A DNA stretch of 6,707 nucleotides from Bdellovibrionales bacterium (GTDB lineage Bacteria > Bdellovibrionota > Bdellovibrionia > Bdellovibrionales > UBA1609), in contig JAGRAB010000165.1 in the NCBI GenBank assembly GCA_020435085.1, positions 1 to 6,707 on the forward strand. The letters run 5' to 3'. Made by a program: the position numbers and the translations under genes. The number at the start of each line of letters is the position of its first letter. Position 1 is the first letter of the stretch. The notes beneath the pieces are model-generated. The model had not been told where the DNA came from and searched no databases. It saw nothing but the letters and a program-made list of their open reading frames with translations. Shown one piece after another: positions 1 to 5,803 of the stretch.

Positions 1-26
1 CGCAATTAAGGGGGCCAGTTTCTAAG

Positions 27-539
27 TTATACGTTTTCTTTAAAGATCTTTTTTTCAATACGATCAAGGCGATCGCTCACACTGGTGTATCCATCTAAAA
101 CATATTTATTTCTGGCATTTTGTTCTTCAACAAAAAGCCCAATGCGGTGGACCTCTGATAATACTTTTTTGAGTAGCGACTCTATATCGGCAAACCGTGA
201 CTCCATTTTATCAAATCGAGCATCTACTAATTTAAAGCGGGCATCTATTTTATCAAATCGAGCATCTATTGCTTCAAAGCGCGCGTCTATTGATTCAAAG
301 CGAGCATCTATTGATCCAAATCGAGCGTCCACCGATTTAAAACACGCCTCGATTCTATTAAGACGCGAATCATTTTTCTTAAAACGGGATTCCATTTTTC
401 TTTCTAATGATGAAACCGAATACTTTAATTCGTCTCTGACTTCGAAAAGCATTTCCTTTGTCACGGGAATTTGGGCAGATTTTTTTGGCGGCACTTTTTT
501 AAGCCGTTTTGATTTTCGAACCACTTTTTTCTTAGGCAC
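27..539 (-). CDS. Basic heptad-repeat coiled-coil protein, function unknown
   Basis: Encodes 170 residues from a GTG start. An in-frame ATG at 572 would add 11 residues, but it has no ribosome site, while the GTG at 537-539 has GGAGGGG six bases or fewer upstream. Residues 3-20 are strongly Lys/Arg-rich. Residues 49-126 form an uninterrupted heptad array with Phe and Ile/Val/Met alternating at 4-3 spacing. Six consecutive units at 71-112 begin Asp-Ala-Arg-Phe, which predicts a long parallel coiled coil. A second short coiled segment lies at 153-166. There is no signal peptide or membrane segment, so it is probably cytoplasmic. The basic head could bind nucleic acid or an acidic surface; that is inference. 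I do not recognise the family. The opposite strand is also open here, but that frame has only mirror-image low-complexity sequence. It is separated by 220 bp from the phoH-type gene upstream and may be transcribed separately. Confidence 0.75.
   Translation of the reverse strand: MPKKKVVRKSKRLKKVPPKKSAQIPVTKEMLFEVRDELKYSVSSLERKMESRFKKNDSRLNRIEACFKSVDARFGSIDARFESIDARFEAIDARFDKIDARFKLVDARFDKMESRFADIESLLKKVLSEVHRIGLFVEEQNARNKYVLDGYTSVSDRLDRIEKKIFKENV
204..329 (-). repeat. Six tandem 21-bp units coding heptads
   Basis: 126 bp made of six 21-bp units, each coding one heptad that begins Asp-Ala-Arg-Phe (residues 71-112 of the coiled-coil protein). The units are diverged at DNA level (for example Asp-Ala-Arg is written with different codons), but the protein heptad is conserved. 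That argues for selection on the coiled coil rather than a recent slippage expansion. More degenerate heptads flank the block on both sides. Confidence 0.75.
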
Positions 540-543
540 GGAA

Positions 544-550
544 CCCCTCC
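544..550 (-). promoter_or_regulatory. Ribosome binding site that fixes the GTG start of the coiled-coil gene
   Basis: On the minus strand GGAGGGG is followed by TTCC and then GTG. The strong match to anti-16S sequence and its distance to GTG favour this start over the ATG at 572, which lacks a purine-rich leader. Confidence 0.7.
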
Positions 551-712
551 ACCGGTATTGGCAATAAAGCACATCTGTAATTAATATTCAATGACGTCCG
601 AGCTTTGAAATATATTCCGGACACGCCAAACCCCAGCTAACTCTTTAATAAAACTGGAGATATCTAGGGATTATCAATTGCAATAAATAAACCAAAATGG
701 AATAGCTTGCCA

Positions 713-752
713 ACTGCATCACTGGCCGAAAGAAACCTAATAGAAATGCAGT
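713..752 (-). terminator. Inverted repeat just downstream of the phoH-type gene, weak terminator candidate
   Basis: Perfect 7-bp arms ACTGCAT (713-719) and ATGCAGT (746-752) with a 26-base loop, starting 8 bases past the phoH-type stop codon. The loop is long and no U-tract directly follows on the minus strand. A role in transcript end formation is therefore only possible. Confidence 0.25.
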
Positions 753-759
753 ATTCCCC

Positions 760-2082
760 TTACAAAATATTCGCAGCCAATTCGGCGAGCTCTGAACGCT
801 CTCCTTTTTGAAGGGTCACGTGCGCTGAGAGTTTATGGCCCTTAAAGCGTTCTACTGAATATGTGAGTCCACTATTTGAACTATCCACATAAGGGTTATC
901 AATTTGGTAACAGTCTCCAGTGAGAACCACTTTTGTTCCCTGCCCTGCTCTTGTGATAATGGTTTTAATTTCATGAGGTGTTAGGTTTTGTGATTCATCC
1001 ACAATAAGATACTGATTGGGAATTGACCGTCCACGAATATAAGTCAATGGCTCAATATTGAGCATGCCTTGATTAATCAATTCTTGCGCACGGCCCGCCG
1101 CTTTTTTATCGGCTCCCATCAAGTATTCGACATTATCAAAAATAGGTTGCATCCAAGGATTTAATTTTTGCTCCACATCACCAGGCAAATACCCAATATC
1201 CCGTCCCATTGGGAAAATCGGACGACTCACAAGAAGTCTTTGAAAACGCCCCTCATCAAGAGTCTTGTAAAGACCGGCGGCAATTGCCATGAGGGTTTTT
1301 CCGGTTCCTGCTTTTCCAACAAGAGACACAAACTTGATATCATCATTGAGAAGACAATCAAGAGCAAAGCTCTGCTCAACATTTCTTGGGTGAATACCCC
1401 AAATACTTTCTGTTGGACTAATTAATGGAACCACTTGCTCATCGACATATCTGCCAATGGCCGAGTGATTCGGGTTGGATTTATCTTTTAAGATCACATA
1501 CTGGTTTGCTAAAAGCTTGTGTTCACCCGTCAGATTTAATGATTTATCTTTATAAAAACGATCGATCATTTCTGGTTCGACATCTAACTCTTTAAGCCCT
1601 GTATACATATCTTCAAACGAAGTATCATCAGGATCATAATCTTTTGCGTTCACACCAAAAACATCAGCTTTAATGCGAAGGTTAATATCTTTTGTTACTA
1701 ACTCAACGTTAGATGTTTTAAATTCTGCGGCTAATGCGAGAGCCGTTCCTAAAATTCGATTGTCGGCTTTTCTTGCATCAAACTCAGGCGGCAAACCAGC
1801 TACTTGAAAGTCTGTATTGACATAAAGCCATGCTTTTGACTTTTCTAAATTCACTCCCTCGGCCAAACTTCCTGTTTCACGGAGAACATCAATAAATCGA
1901 CTGAATTGACGAGCATTACGACCGTTTTCACCCAAGTCTCTTTTAAAACGATCAACCTCTTCAATGACTGAAATAGGTACATAGATGTCGGCATCTTTAA
2001 ACTTTGTAATTGCGAGAGCATCGAAAAGAATGACATTGGTATCAAGAACAATTTTACGATCGAGGCGATGTGGCATCGTCAT
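760..2082 (-). CDS. phoH2: PIN-PhoH family ATPase/ribonuclease (PhoH2/YlaK type)
   Basis: A 440-residue two-domain protein, the normal length for the PIN-PhoH (PhoH2) family. The N-terminal PIN nuclease domain (about 9-145) has the expected acidic residues: D14 in the DTN motif, E41/E42, D107 and D132. The C-terminal PhoH P-loop domain (about 230-440) carries Walker A GKAGTGKT at 256-263, Walker B IVDES around 360-364 (D362, E363) and a sensor-like LTGD at 387-390. Family members are cytoplasmic ATP-dependent RNA-unwinding and RNA-cleaving proteins; the exact substrate here is unknown. All key residues look intact. The first ATG (2082) has GGGGAGA five bases upstream, while the ATG two codons later would be too far from it. 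The gene has its own promoter 81 bp or less downstream of the pilZ gene. The single-domain PhoH/YbeZ type is excluded by the PIN domain. Confidence 0.93.
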   Translation of the reverse strand: MTMPHRLDRKIVLDTNVILFDALAITKFKDADIYVPISVIEEVDRFKRDLGENGRNARQFSRFIDVLRETGSLAEGVNLEKSKAWLYVNTDFQVAGLPPEFDARKADNRILGTALALAAEFKTSNVELVTKDINLRIKADVFGVNAKDYDPDDTSFEDMYTGLKELDVEPEMIDRFYKDKSLNLTGEHKLLANQYVILKDKSNPNHSAIGRYVDEQVVPLISPTESIWGIHPRNVEQSFALDCLLNDDIKFVSLVGKAGTGKTLMAIAAGLYKTLDEGRFQRLLVSRPIFPMGRDIGYLPGDVEQKLNPWMQPIFDNVEYLMGADKKAAGRAQELINQGMLNIEPLTYIRGRSIPNQYLIVDESQNLTPHEIKTIITRAGQGTKVVLTGDCYQIDNPYVDSSNSGLTYSVERFKGHKLSAHVTLQKGERSELAELAANIL

Positions 2083-2103
2083 GGCGGTCTCCCCCTATAT
2101 GTT

Positions 2104-2132
2104 ATAATAATTGGAACCTATTTCTAGGCCAA
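2104..2132 (-). promoter_or_regulatory. Sigma-70-type promoter of the phoH-type gene
   Basis: On the minus strand the -35 is TTGGCC (2127-2132, 4 of 6) and the -10 is TATTAT (2104-2109, 5 of 6), with a 17-bp spacer. The predicted start near 2097 gives a leader of about 15 bases that is little more than the ribosome site. Predicted from sequence only. Confidence 0.5.
2111..2132. repeat. Inverted repeat overlapping the phoH-type promoter, possible operator
   Basis: TTGG-AA-CCTA-TTTC-TAGG-CCAA: two 4-bp arm pairs, TTGG/CCAA and CCTA/TAGG, around a 4-base centre, with a 2-base bulge on one side. It covers the whole -35 element and almost all of the spacer. It could be a repressor site, or an RNA hairpin after pilZ. 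No U-run follows on the minus strand, which weakens the terminator reading. Confidence 0.4.
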
Positions 2133-2163
2133 TGTATAGGGAAAACTCTTAAAAAAACCTGTT

Positions 2164-2685
2164 TTACTTGATATTCGAAACCATCACATCACCGGAGTCG
2201 CTCTCCAATGACGCACTTACCGTCTCGATAAATTTAACGAAATGAAAAAGTGCAATTTCGTTCACTGTACCCATAACAAACTTAGCCCCATGACGAAAAA
2301 CACTTTCATCTTCCAGTTCACGTACATTACTGACTTTAACCGTAAAAGGAAAATAAGTTGTCTGATTCATGTAAACTCGAACAGCGATTTCTTCATCTGC
2401 ACTAAAGCTGCCTTTTTCATGTTCGATATCAAATGCAATCCCTGTTTCAGAGATATCGTAGAGGGAGACTTTTAAAAGCCCTTGGTTAGGAACAACAACA
2501 AAGGCCCCAATAAACTCAGTGAGAATGGTACGACGAACTCGACGTCGCTCTTGATTGATAATCTCATTCCGACGTTCCGTCATATCTAAAACGGGTGCCT
2601 TTTCTTTTGCTTGTTTTGCCTGTGGTTGGCTTTGACGTGAACGTCGTCGCGCGGCCAGGTCAATAATATTGCCCTTAGAGTCCAT
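2164..2685 (-). CDS. PilZ-domain protein, predicted c-di-GMP receptor
   Basis: 173 residues. The N-terminal 45 are basic and low in complexity (AARRRSRQSQ, then Gln/Lys/Ala-rich). The PilZ barrel follows at about 46-155. Both c-di-GMP-binding motifs are present: RxxxR at 47-52 (an Arg cluster that reads R47xxxR51 or R48xxxR52) and DISETG (DxSxxG) at 77-82, at the usual separation. There is no catalytic or membrane domain, so it should be a soluble effector that changes a partner on binding c-di-GMP. The ATG at 2685 is chosen because AGGGGGA lies four bases upstream. An in-frame ATG at 2745 lies upstream of the predicted promoter and has no ribosome site. The gene is divergent from the tonB-family gene and 81 bp upstream of the phoH-type gene. 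The sigma-28-like promoter suggests motility control; the target is unknown. Confidence 0.88.
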   Translation of the reverse strand: MDSKGNIIDLAARRRSRQSQPQAKQAKEKAPVLDMTERRNEIINQERRRVRRTILTEFIGAFVVVPNQGLLKVSLYDISETGIAFDIEHEKGSFSADEEIAVRVYMNQTTYFPFTVKVSNVRELEDESVFRHGAKFVMGTVNEIALFHFVKFIETVSASLESDSGDVMVSNIK

Positions 2686-2688
2686 GAA

Positions 2689-2695
2689 TCCCCCT
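2689..2695 (-). promoter_or_regulatory. Ribosome binding site that fixes the pilZ start at 2685
   Basis: AGGGGGA on the minus strand, ending four bases before ATG. It selects the 173-residue protein over a 20-residue-longer version that starts at 2745. Confidence 0.7.
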
Positions 2696-2707
2696 GTATT
2701 TATCTCT

Positions 2708-2735
2708 CTATCGGCAAAAAAATGTCTCAACTTTA
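2708..2735 (-). promoter_or_regulatory. Sigma-28 (FliA)-like promoter of the pilZ gene
   Basis: On the minus strand TAAAGTTG (2728-2735) and GCCGATAG (2708-2715) match the FliA consensus TAAAGTTT...GCCGATAA at 7 of 8 positions each. The gap is 12 bases, one more than the enterobacterial 11. The predicted start near 2702 gives a leader of about 17 bases containing the ribosome site. The 16-position agreement in a short intergenic region, correctly oriented, makes chance unlikely; the extra spacer base is the caveat. Confidence 0.6.
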
Positions 2736-2766
2736 GGCACTGCAATTGCTATAAATAAAGGAGAAT

Positions 2767-3672
2767 ATGGGCGAATCTCGATTTGATAAGGCATTTCAGG
2801 CACTTATAATTAGCTTGCTAATTCATATAGCAGTTTCTTTGATCATTTATTTGGCTCCTGAGCCTAAAATTGTCGATGAACCCATTACCGTTGAACTTAT
2901 TGACGCCAAATCGGCTTCACAAACCATTGTTGATGAAACCGAAAAAAATGAGGACCTTTTAGAGAAACTTAAAACCCAGTCTCAGTTACTTTCAAAATAT
3001 AATAAACGGGTTGAGAAAGAACAAATTGCCCAAAACAAAACTGGAGAAACTCAAAATCGTCGAGGAAACTCCAATCAAAACCAACAACCCAGCCTTTCAA
3101 AAAATCTTAACCTGGCTCCGCAAGTTAAACATAAACCTTCAAATGAAGGCGTTGGAGAAAAACAACCAAAAGTGAATCCTCTCTTAAATAGTGGTGGCGT
3201 TCGCGGCTCCATGAATAACAGTGTTGCTCTTGGAGAATCCACGAGTGGTCAAGATATACCAGGCGTACAATCAGGGTCTTTCACCGCGTTGAATACAGAT
3301 CAATTCACTTACTATTCTTTTTTTGAACGAGTGAATAATGCCATTCGATATCGATGGATTACGGGAGTTCGCAATTTTGTCAGAGATGCCTCACCTAAAA
3401 CAATTAACCAACTAGCAAAAATTCCTACACCAACAGTTGTAAGAATTTTATTAGACAAAGATGGAATGGTTGTCCGTGTTGATATTATAGGATCCAGTGG
3501 ATCAAAGACTCTTGACCAAACTGTTATTGATGCCTTTTACCAAGCGTCTCCCCTCAATCATCCCCCTGATGGAATGGTTCAAGAAGACAGAATGGTACAT
3601 CTCAACTACTCATTTAAAGTTCTCTTTCGTCCTGTTTATGTTGCCGACGGCGACAATACGAAAACTCAATAG
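2767..3672 (+). CDS. TonB-family energy transducer (TonB C-terminal domain protein)
   Basis: 301 residues with TonB architecture. A short cytoplasmic start is followed by one membrane segment at about 11-30. It contains Ser16-x3-His20, the SxxxH pattern that couples TonB to ExbB/ExbD. A long polar periplasmic linker (about 50-175) is rich in Gln, Asn and Lys rather than the Pro-Glu/Pro-Lys of E. coli TonB. The C-terminal domain (about 180-290) has the typical pattern: VVRILLDKDG (224-233), then SSGSKTLD (243-250), then an Ala-Ser-Pro-Leu segment near 260. Such proteins carry proton-motive-force energy to outer-membrane receptors; some family members serve other envelope machines. No exbB/exbD or receptor gene lies in the window. 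AAGGAG ends three bases before ATG. A TATAAA at 2750-2755 is too close to the start to be a standard -10. The partner and substrate are unknown. Confidence 0.85.
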   Translation: MGESRFDKAFQALIISLLIHIAVSLIIYLAPEPKIVDEPITVELIDAKSASQTIVDETEKNEDLLEKLKTQSQLLSKYNKRVEKEQIAQNKTGETQNRRGNSNQNQQPSLSKNLNLAPQVKHKPSNEGVGEKQPKVNPLLNSGGVRGSMNNSVALGESTSGQDIPGVQSGSFTALNTDQFTYYSFFERVNNAIRYRWITGVRNFVRDASPKTINQLAKIPTPTVVRILLDKDGMVVRVDIIGSSGSKTLDQTVIDAFYQASPLNHPPDGMVQEDRMVHLNYSFKVLFRPVYVADGDNTKTQ

Positions 3673-3676
3673 GAGT

Positions 3677-3705
3677 TGGCCCTACAAGTTTTATAGGTGG
3701 GGCCA
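3677..3705 (+). terminator. Stable hairpin after the tonB-family gene, terminator-like
   Basis: Arms TGGCCCTAC (3677-3685) and GTGGGGCCA (3697-3705) make a 9-bp, GC-rich stem with one G-U pair and an 11-base loop, starting 5 bases after the stop codon. No clear U-tract follows, so it may be a factor-dependent end or a 3'-end protecting structure rather than a classical intrinsic terminator. Confidence 0.5.
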
Positions 3706-3716
3706 TAACATCTCTT

Positions 3717-3737
3717 TATAGGCAAAATATGCCCATA
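3717..3737 (+). repeat. Second small hairpin in the tonB-barrel gap
   Basis: TATAGGC (3717-3723) pairs with GCCCATA (3731-3737) at six of seven positions around a 7-base loop. It lies 11 bases after the first hairpin and upstream of the barrel promoter. Its function is unclear. Confidence 0.3.
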
Positions 3738-3757
3738 GACATTGCTCCTGATCCTGC

Positions 3758-3786
3758 TCGACTGGACTCTATTGGCACACTATAAT
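3758..3786 (+). promoter_or_regulatory. Sigma-70-type promoter of the barrel-lipoprotein operon
   Basis: -35 TCGACT (3758-3763, 4 of 6), 17-bp spacer, and a perfect -10 TATAAT (3781-3786). The predicted start near 3793 leaves a leader of about 11 bases before the ATG at 3804. It sits after the tonB-family hairpins, so the two downstream genes are likely a separate transcription unit. Confidence 0.65.
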
Positions 3787-3803
3787 TTGATATTCTAAAG
3801 AAG

Positions 3804-4373
3804 ATGAAAACACGTTGGATCATAGGACTCTTTGCTCTCTTCTTTAGTACGCCGATTGCTCATGCTGGGTTTATTGAACTCGGTACCAGTGCAAATTATC
3901 GTCGATCAACAATTGACTCCAATAACTTTCAAGAATCTATTTCATTTACAGGAAGTGTTGCCTATTATTTTTGGGAAAGTTCCGCCCTTGAGCTCAGTTA
4001 TACAGAAGGATATTCACAAATTGTGGTCACTCCAATTGCTGACTCAAAAACAATTACTGAAACTCAATTTTCTCTTCTCGGCCTTGATTTTGTTTTATCT
4101 ATTTCTGGTCGCGAAGATGCTTTTCAACCCTATTTAAAAATGGGGGGAGCAGTCATTACAAAATCCATTTATCGGCAAATTGATGGAGTCACTGGTAAAG
4201 ATAAAATTGCTGAACAAACAGGAACAGTTCCAAGTGCTGGAATTGGTTTTAAAATTCTTTTAACCAAAACTTTTTCTATAAAAATTGGTGTCGACGCTTG
4301 GACAAGTCCTCTTAACGACGATCCTGTCACCATCGACTACGCAGGACGCGCCGGACTTTCTTGGTTTTTATAA
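3804..4373 (+). CDS. Small outer-membrane beta-barrel protein
   Basis: 189 residues. A classic Sec signal peptide (basic MKTRW, hydrophobic core 6-17) ends in Ala-His-Ala, with predicted cleavage after residue 21. The mature part of about 168 residues consists of alternating hydrophobic/polar strands rich in Tyr, Phe, Gly and Ser (for example SFTGSVAYYF and AGIGFKILL) separated by polar turns. That is the size and pattern of an eight-stranded OmpA/OmpW/OmpX-like barrel. The last residues are Trp-Phe-Leu, so the terminal Phe usual for barrel assembly is shifted by one. The specific family and ligand cannot be told. It has its own promoter, and only a weak purine stretch (AAAGAAG) precedes ATG. 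Its stop codon abuts the start of the lipoprotein gene, implying joint expression in the outer membrane. Confidence 0.75.
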   Translation: MKTRWIIGLFALFFSTPIAHAGFIELGTSANYRRSTIDSNNFQESISFTGSVAYYFWESSALELSYTEGYSQIVVTPIADSKTITETQFSLLGLDFVLSISGREDAFQPYLKMGGAVITKSIYRQIDGVTGKDKIAEQTGTVPSAGIGFKILLTKTFSIKIGVDAWTSPLNDDPVTIDYAGRAGLSWFL

Positions 4374-5420
4374 ATGAAATGGGTCAAGTCACTTGGTCTT
4401 ATTTTACTAATCTTCAGCACGACGGGTTGCCAGATCCCCTACCTTATCAAAAACTCCTGGCATCAAACAAAAATTCTTAAAGCAAGAAAACCCATTACTG
4501 AAGTTCTTAATGACCCTGCTATAACCTCTGAGGCTAAAAGAAAACTCATTCTCATTCAAGATGCAAAACACTTTGCAGAATCTACTCTCAAACTCACTCC
4601 AACAAAGAATTATTCCACTTATGTGGATTTAAAACGAGAATATGTTACCTGGGTTGTTCGAGCTGCACCAAAGCACGCACTTGAGCCTTATACCTGGTGG
4701 TTTCCTATTACTGGTTCTGTTCCTTATAAAGGTTATTTTACAAAAGAGGGTGCAGTAGACGAATCTCACTCTTTGAAAAAAAAAGGGTATGACACTTTTG
4801 TTCGCGGTGTGACGGCTTATTCAACTCTCGGGTGGTTTGAAGACCCTGTCCTTAATACAATGATGGATTATGATGACTATGAACTTGTGAATCTCATTAT
4901 TCATGAAACAGTTCATGCCACACTATTTATTAAAAGCAATGTCGACTTTAACGAAAGGCTTGCAACCTTTATTGGGAATAAAGGAGCTCAAATTTTTTTT
5001 GAAACTCAAAATAAAGGAAGTGAAATTTTAAAAACTGCCTCTGATCGTAACAATGATAATTCCGTATTTTCAAAATTTATCACCTCAGAAATAGAAAACT
5101 TGAAATCCTGGTACAAGGCGGAGGGAAAAAACTCTAGCGAAGACCAACGGCAAGAAAAGTTCAAGTCTATCTCGCAAAAGTTTCAAAAAGATATTGCTCC
5201 ACAAATGAAGTCTGATCAGTTTCAAGACTTTCCTCAGTTGCCATTAAACAATGCTGTGCTTTTATCGTTTCAATCTTATCAAGTGAATTTAGATCTTTTT
5301 GAAAAGCTTTATACAGCTTTAGGATCTGATTTCTCTAACTTCATTCACTTTTGCACAAAGCTGGAATCTGAAGGTGATCCTCATAAAAAAATTGAAGATT
5401 ATTTGAAAATGCAGAAATAA
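4374..5420 (+). CDS. Predicted zinc aminopeptidase lipoprotein (DUF2265-type)
   Basis: 348 residues. The lipoprotein signal has a hydrophobic stretch at 7-15 and a lipobox-like TTGC with Cys19 as the lipidated residue; Thr at -3 is non-standard. Gln at +2 lacks the Asp inner-membrane retention signal, which favours the outer membrane. The zinc-binding HETVH (HExxH) is at 177-181, with E194 in FNERLATF as the likely third ligand. The conserved-looking segments WWFPITGSVPYKGYF (about 108-122) and RGVTAYSTLGWFEDP (144-158) resemble the putative aminopeptidase family once called DUF2265 (family recalled from memory). Activity in these proteins is predicted rather than well characterised. The C-terminal part (about 215-348) is Lys/Gln/Ser-rich and mostly helical. 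The ATG directly follows the barrel TAA and no ribosome site precedes it, which suggests translation coupled to the barrel gene. Confidence 0.83.
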   Translation: MKWVKSLGLILLIFSTTGCQIPYLIKNSWHQTKILKARKPITEVLNDPAITSEAKRKLILIQDAKHFAESTLKLTPTKNYSTYVDLKREYVTWVVRAAPKHALEPYTWWFPITGSVPYKGYFTKEGAVDESHSLKKKGYDTFVRGVTAYSTLGWFEDPVLNTMMDYDDYELVNLIIHETVHATLFIKSNVDFNERLATFIGNKGAQIFFETQNKGSEILKTASDRNNDNSVFSKFITSEIENLKSWYKAEGKNSSEDQRQEKFKSISQKFQKDIAPQMKSDQFQDFPQLPLNNAVLLSFQSYQVNLDLFEKLYTALGSDFSNFIHFCTKLESEGDPHKKIEDYLKMQK

Positions 5421-5430
5421 TTATTGGATT

Positions 5431-5453
5431 AGAAGAAAACCACTTTTTCTTCT
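5431..5453. terminator. Hairpin between convergent genes, possible bidirectional terminator
   Basis: Perfect 9-bp arms AGAAGAAAA (5431-5439) and TTTTCTTCT (5445-5453) with a 5-base loop, 10 bases past the aminopeptidase stop and 45 bases past the stop of the convergent minus-strand operon. The T-rich arms on both strands could act as the U-rich element. The stem is AT-rich and so weaker than a canonical terminator. Confidence 0.45.
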
Positions 5454-5497
5454 GAGCCATCCGTGTCTCAAGAAGTTTTGTCGCGGCTTGATAGGAT

Positions 5498-5803
5498 TTA
5501 TTTTTGAGGTCTTACTTGGTTCCATTTTTTGGACCAATTGGTTTTTTGGATACTTTCACATTGTTTCATGATTTGTTTTTTTGATTTCTCAGAATTCCAT
5601 TTCGCAAGAAACTCATCATGAGCTGGATCAACACTTTTAGCCAACTCCCGCGTCCACATCAGACTACTCACTGTATTACGACTATCCTCAGATAAACGCA
5701 TCAGTTCTAGCAAATCTTCTTTTAAATTTGAGTCTACTTCTCCCTCAATGAAGTCGACCCAACACCATTCTAATTCTTCGCGTTCCTCATTTTTTACTGA
5801 CAT
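5498..5803 (-). CDS. Hypothetical protein in anti-sigma position, degenerate anti-sigma-like
   Basis: 101 residues, Glu/Lys/Trp-rich, with no signal peptide or membrane segment, so cytoplasmic. It starts inside the stop codon of the ECF sigma gene (TAATG, one shared base) and has a strong GGAGGT ribosome site, so the two are made together. Residues 13-42 recall the N-terminal pattern of zinc-associated anti-sigma domains: WVDFIEGEVD, then a helix ending in LSEDSR. Where those have HxxxCxxC, this one has L34, S38 and S41, so the metal site would be lost; C14 is the only candidate ligand left. The C-terminal half (about 52-101) has several Lys and Trp residues and no recognisable domain. By context it is probably a partner or regulator of the sigma factor. 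Anti-sigma identity is an inference, and an unrelated effector is possible. Confidence 0.6.
   Translation of the reverse strand: MSVKNEEREELEWCWVDFIEGEVDSNLKEDLLELMRLSEDSRNTVSSLMWTRELAKSVDPAHDEFLAKWNSEKSKKQIMKQCESIQKTNWSKKWNQVRPQK

Noticed and set aside
85..567. Plus-strand open frame opposite the coiled-coil gene
   Set aside because: It is a mirror of the 21-bp repeats, with Ser/Arg low-complexity sequence, no ribosome site and no domain, while the minus strand gives a coherent coiled coil with GGAGGGG before GTG.
706..715. CTTGCCAACT also present at 6609-6618, followed in both places by ACTGG a few bases later
   Set aside because: The exact match is only 10 bases with different spacing after it, compatible with chance in 6.7 kb; no element boundaries or duplications around either copy.
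2750..2755. TATAAA as -10 box for the tonB-family gene
   Set aside because: Transcription would start inside or right at the ribosome site, leaving a leader of about five bases, and no fair -35 lies at 16-18 bp. Treated as AT-rich sequence only.
3773..3790. Possible sigma-54 site (TTGGCAC) upstream of the barrel gene
   Set aside because: The -12 GC is missing at the required distance from GG, and the sequence is better explained by a perfect TATAAT with a 17-bp spaced -35.
5467..5494. TCAAG...CTTGA inverted repeat downstream of the minus-strand sigma operon
   Set aside because: Only a 5-bp stem with a 14-base loop and no U-tract; the nearby perfect 9-bp hairpin at 5431-5453 is a better candidate.
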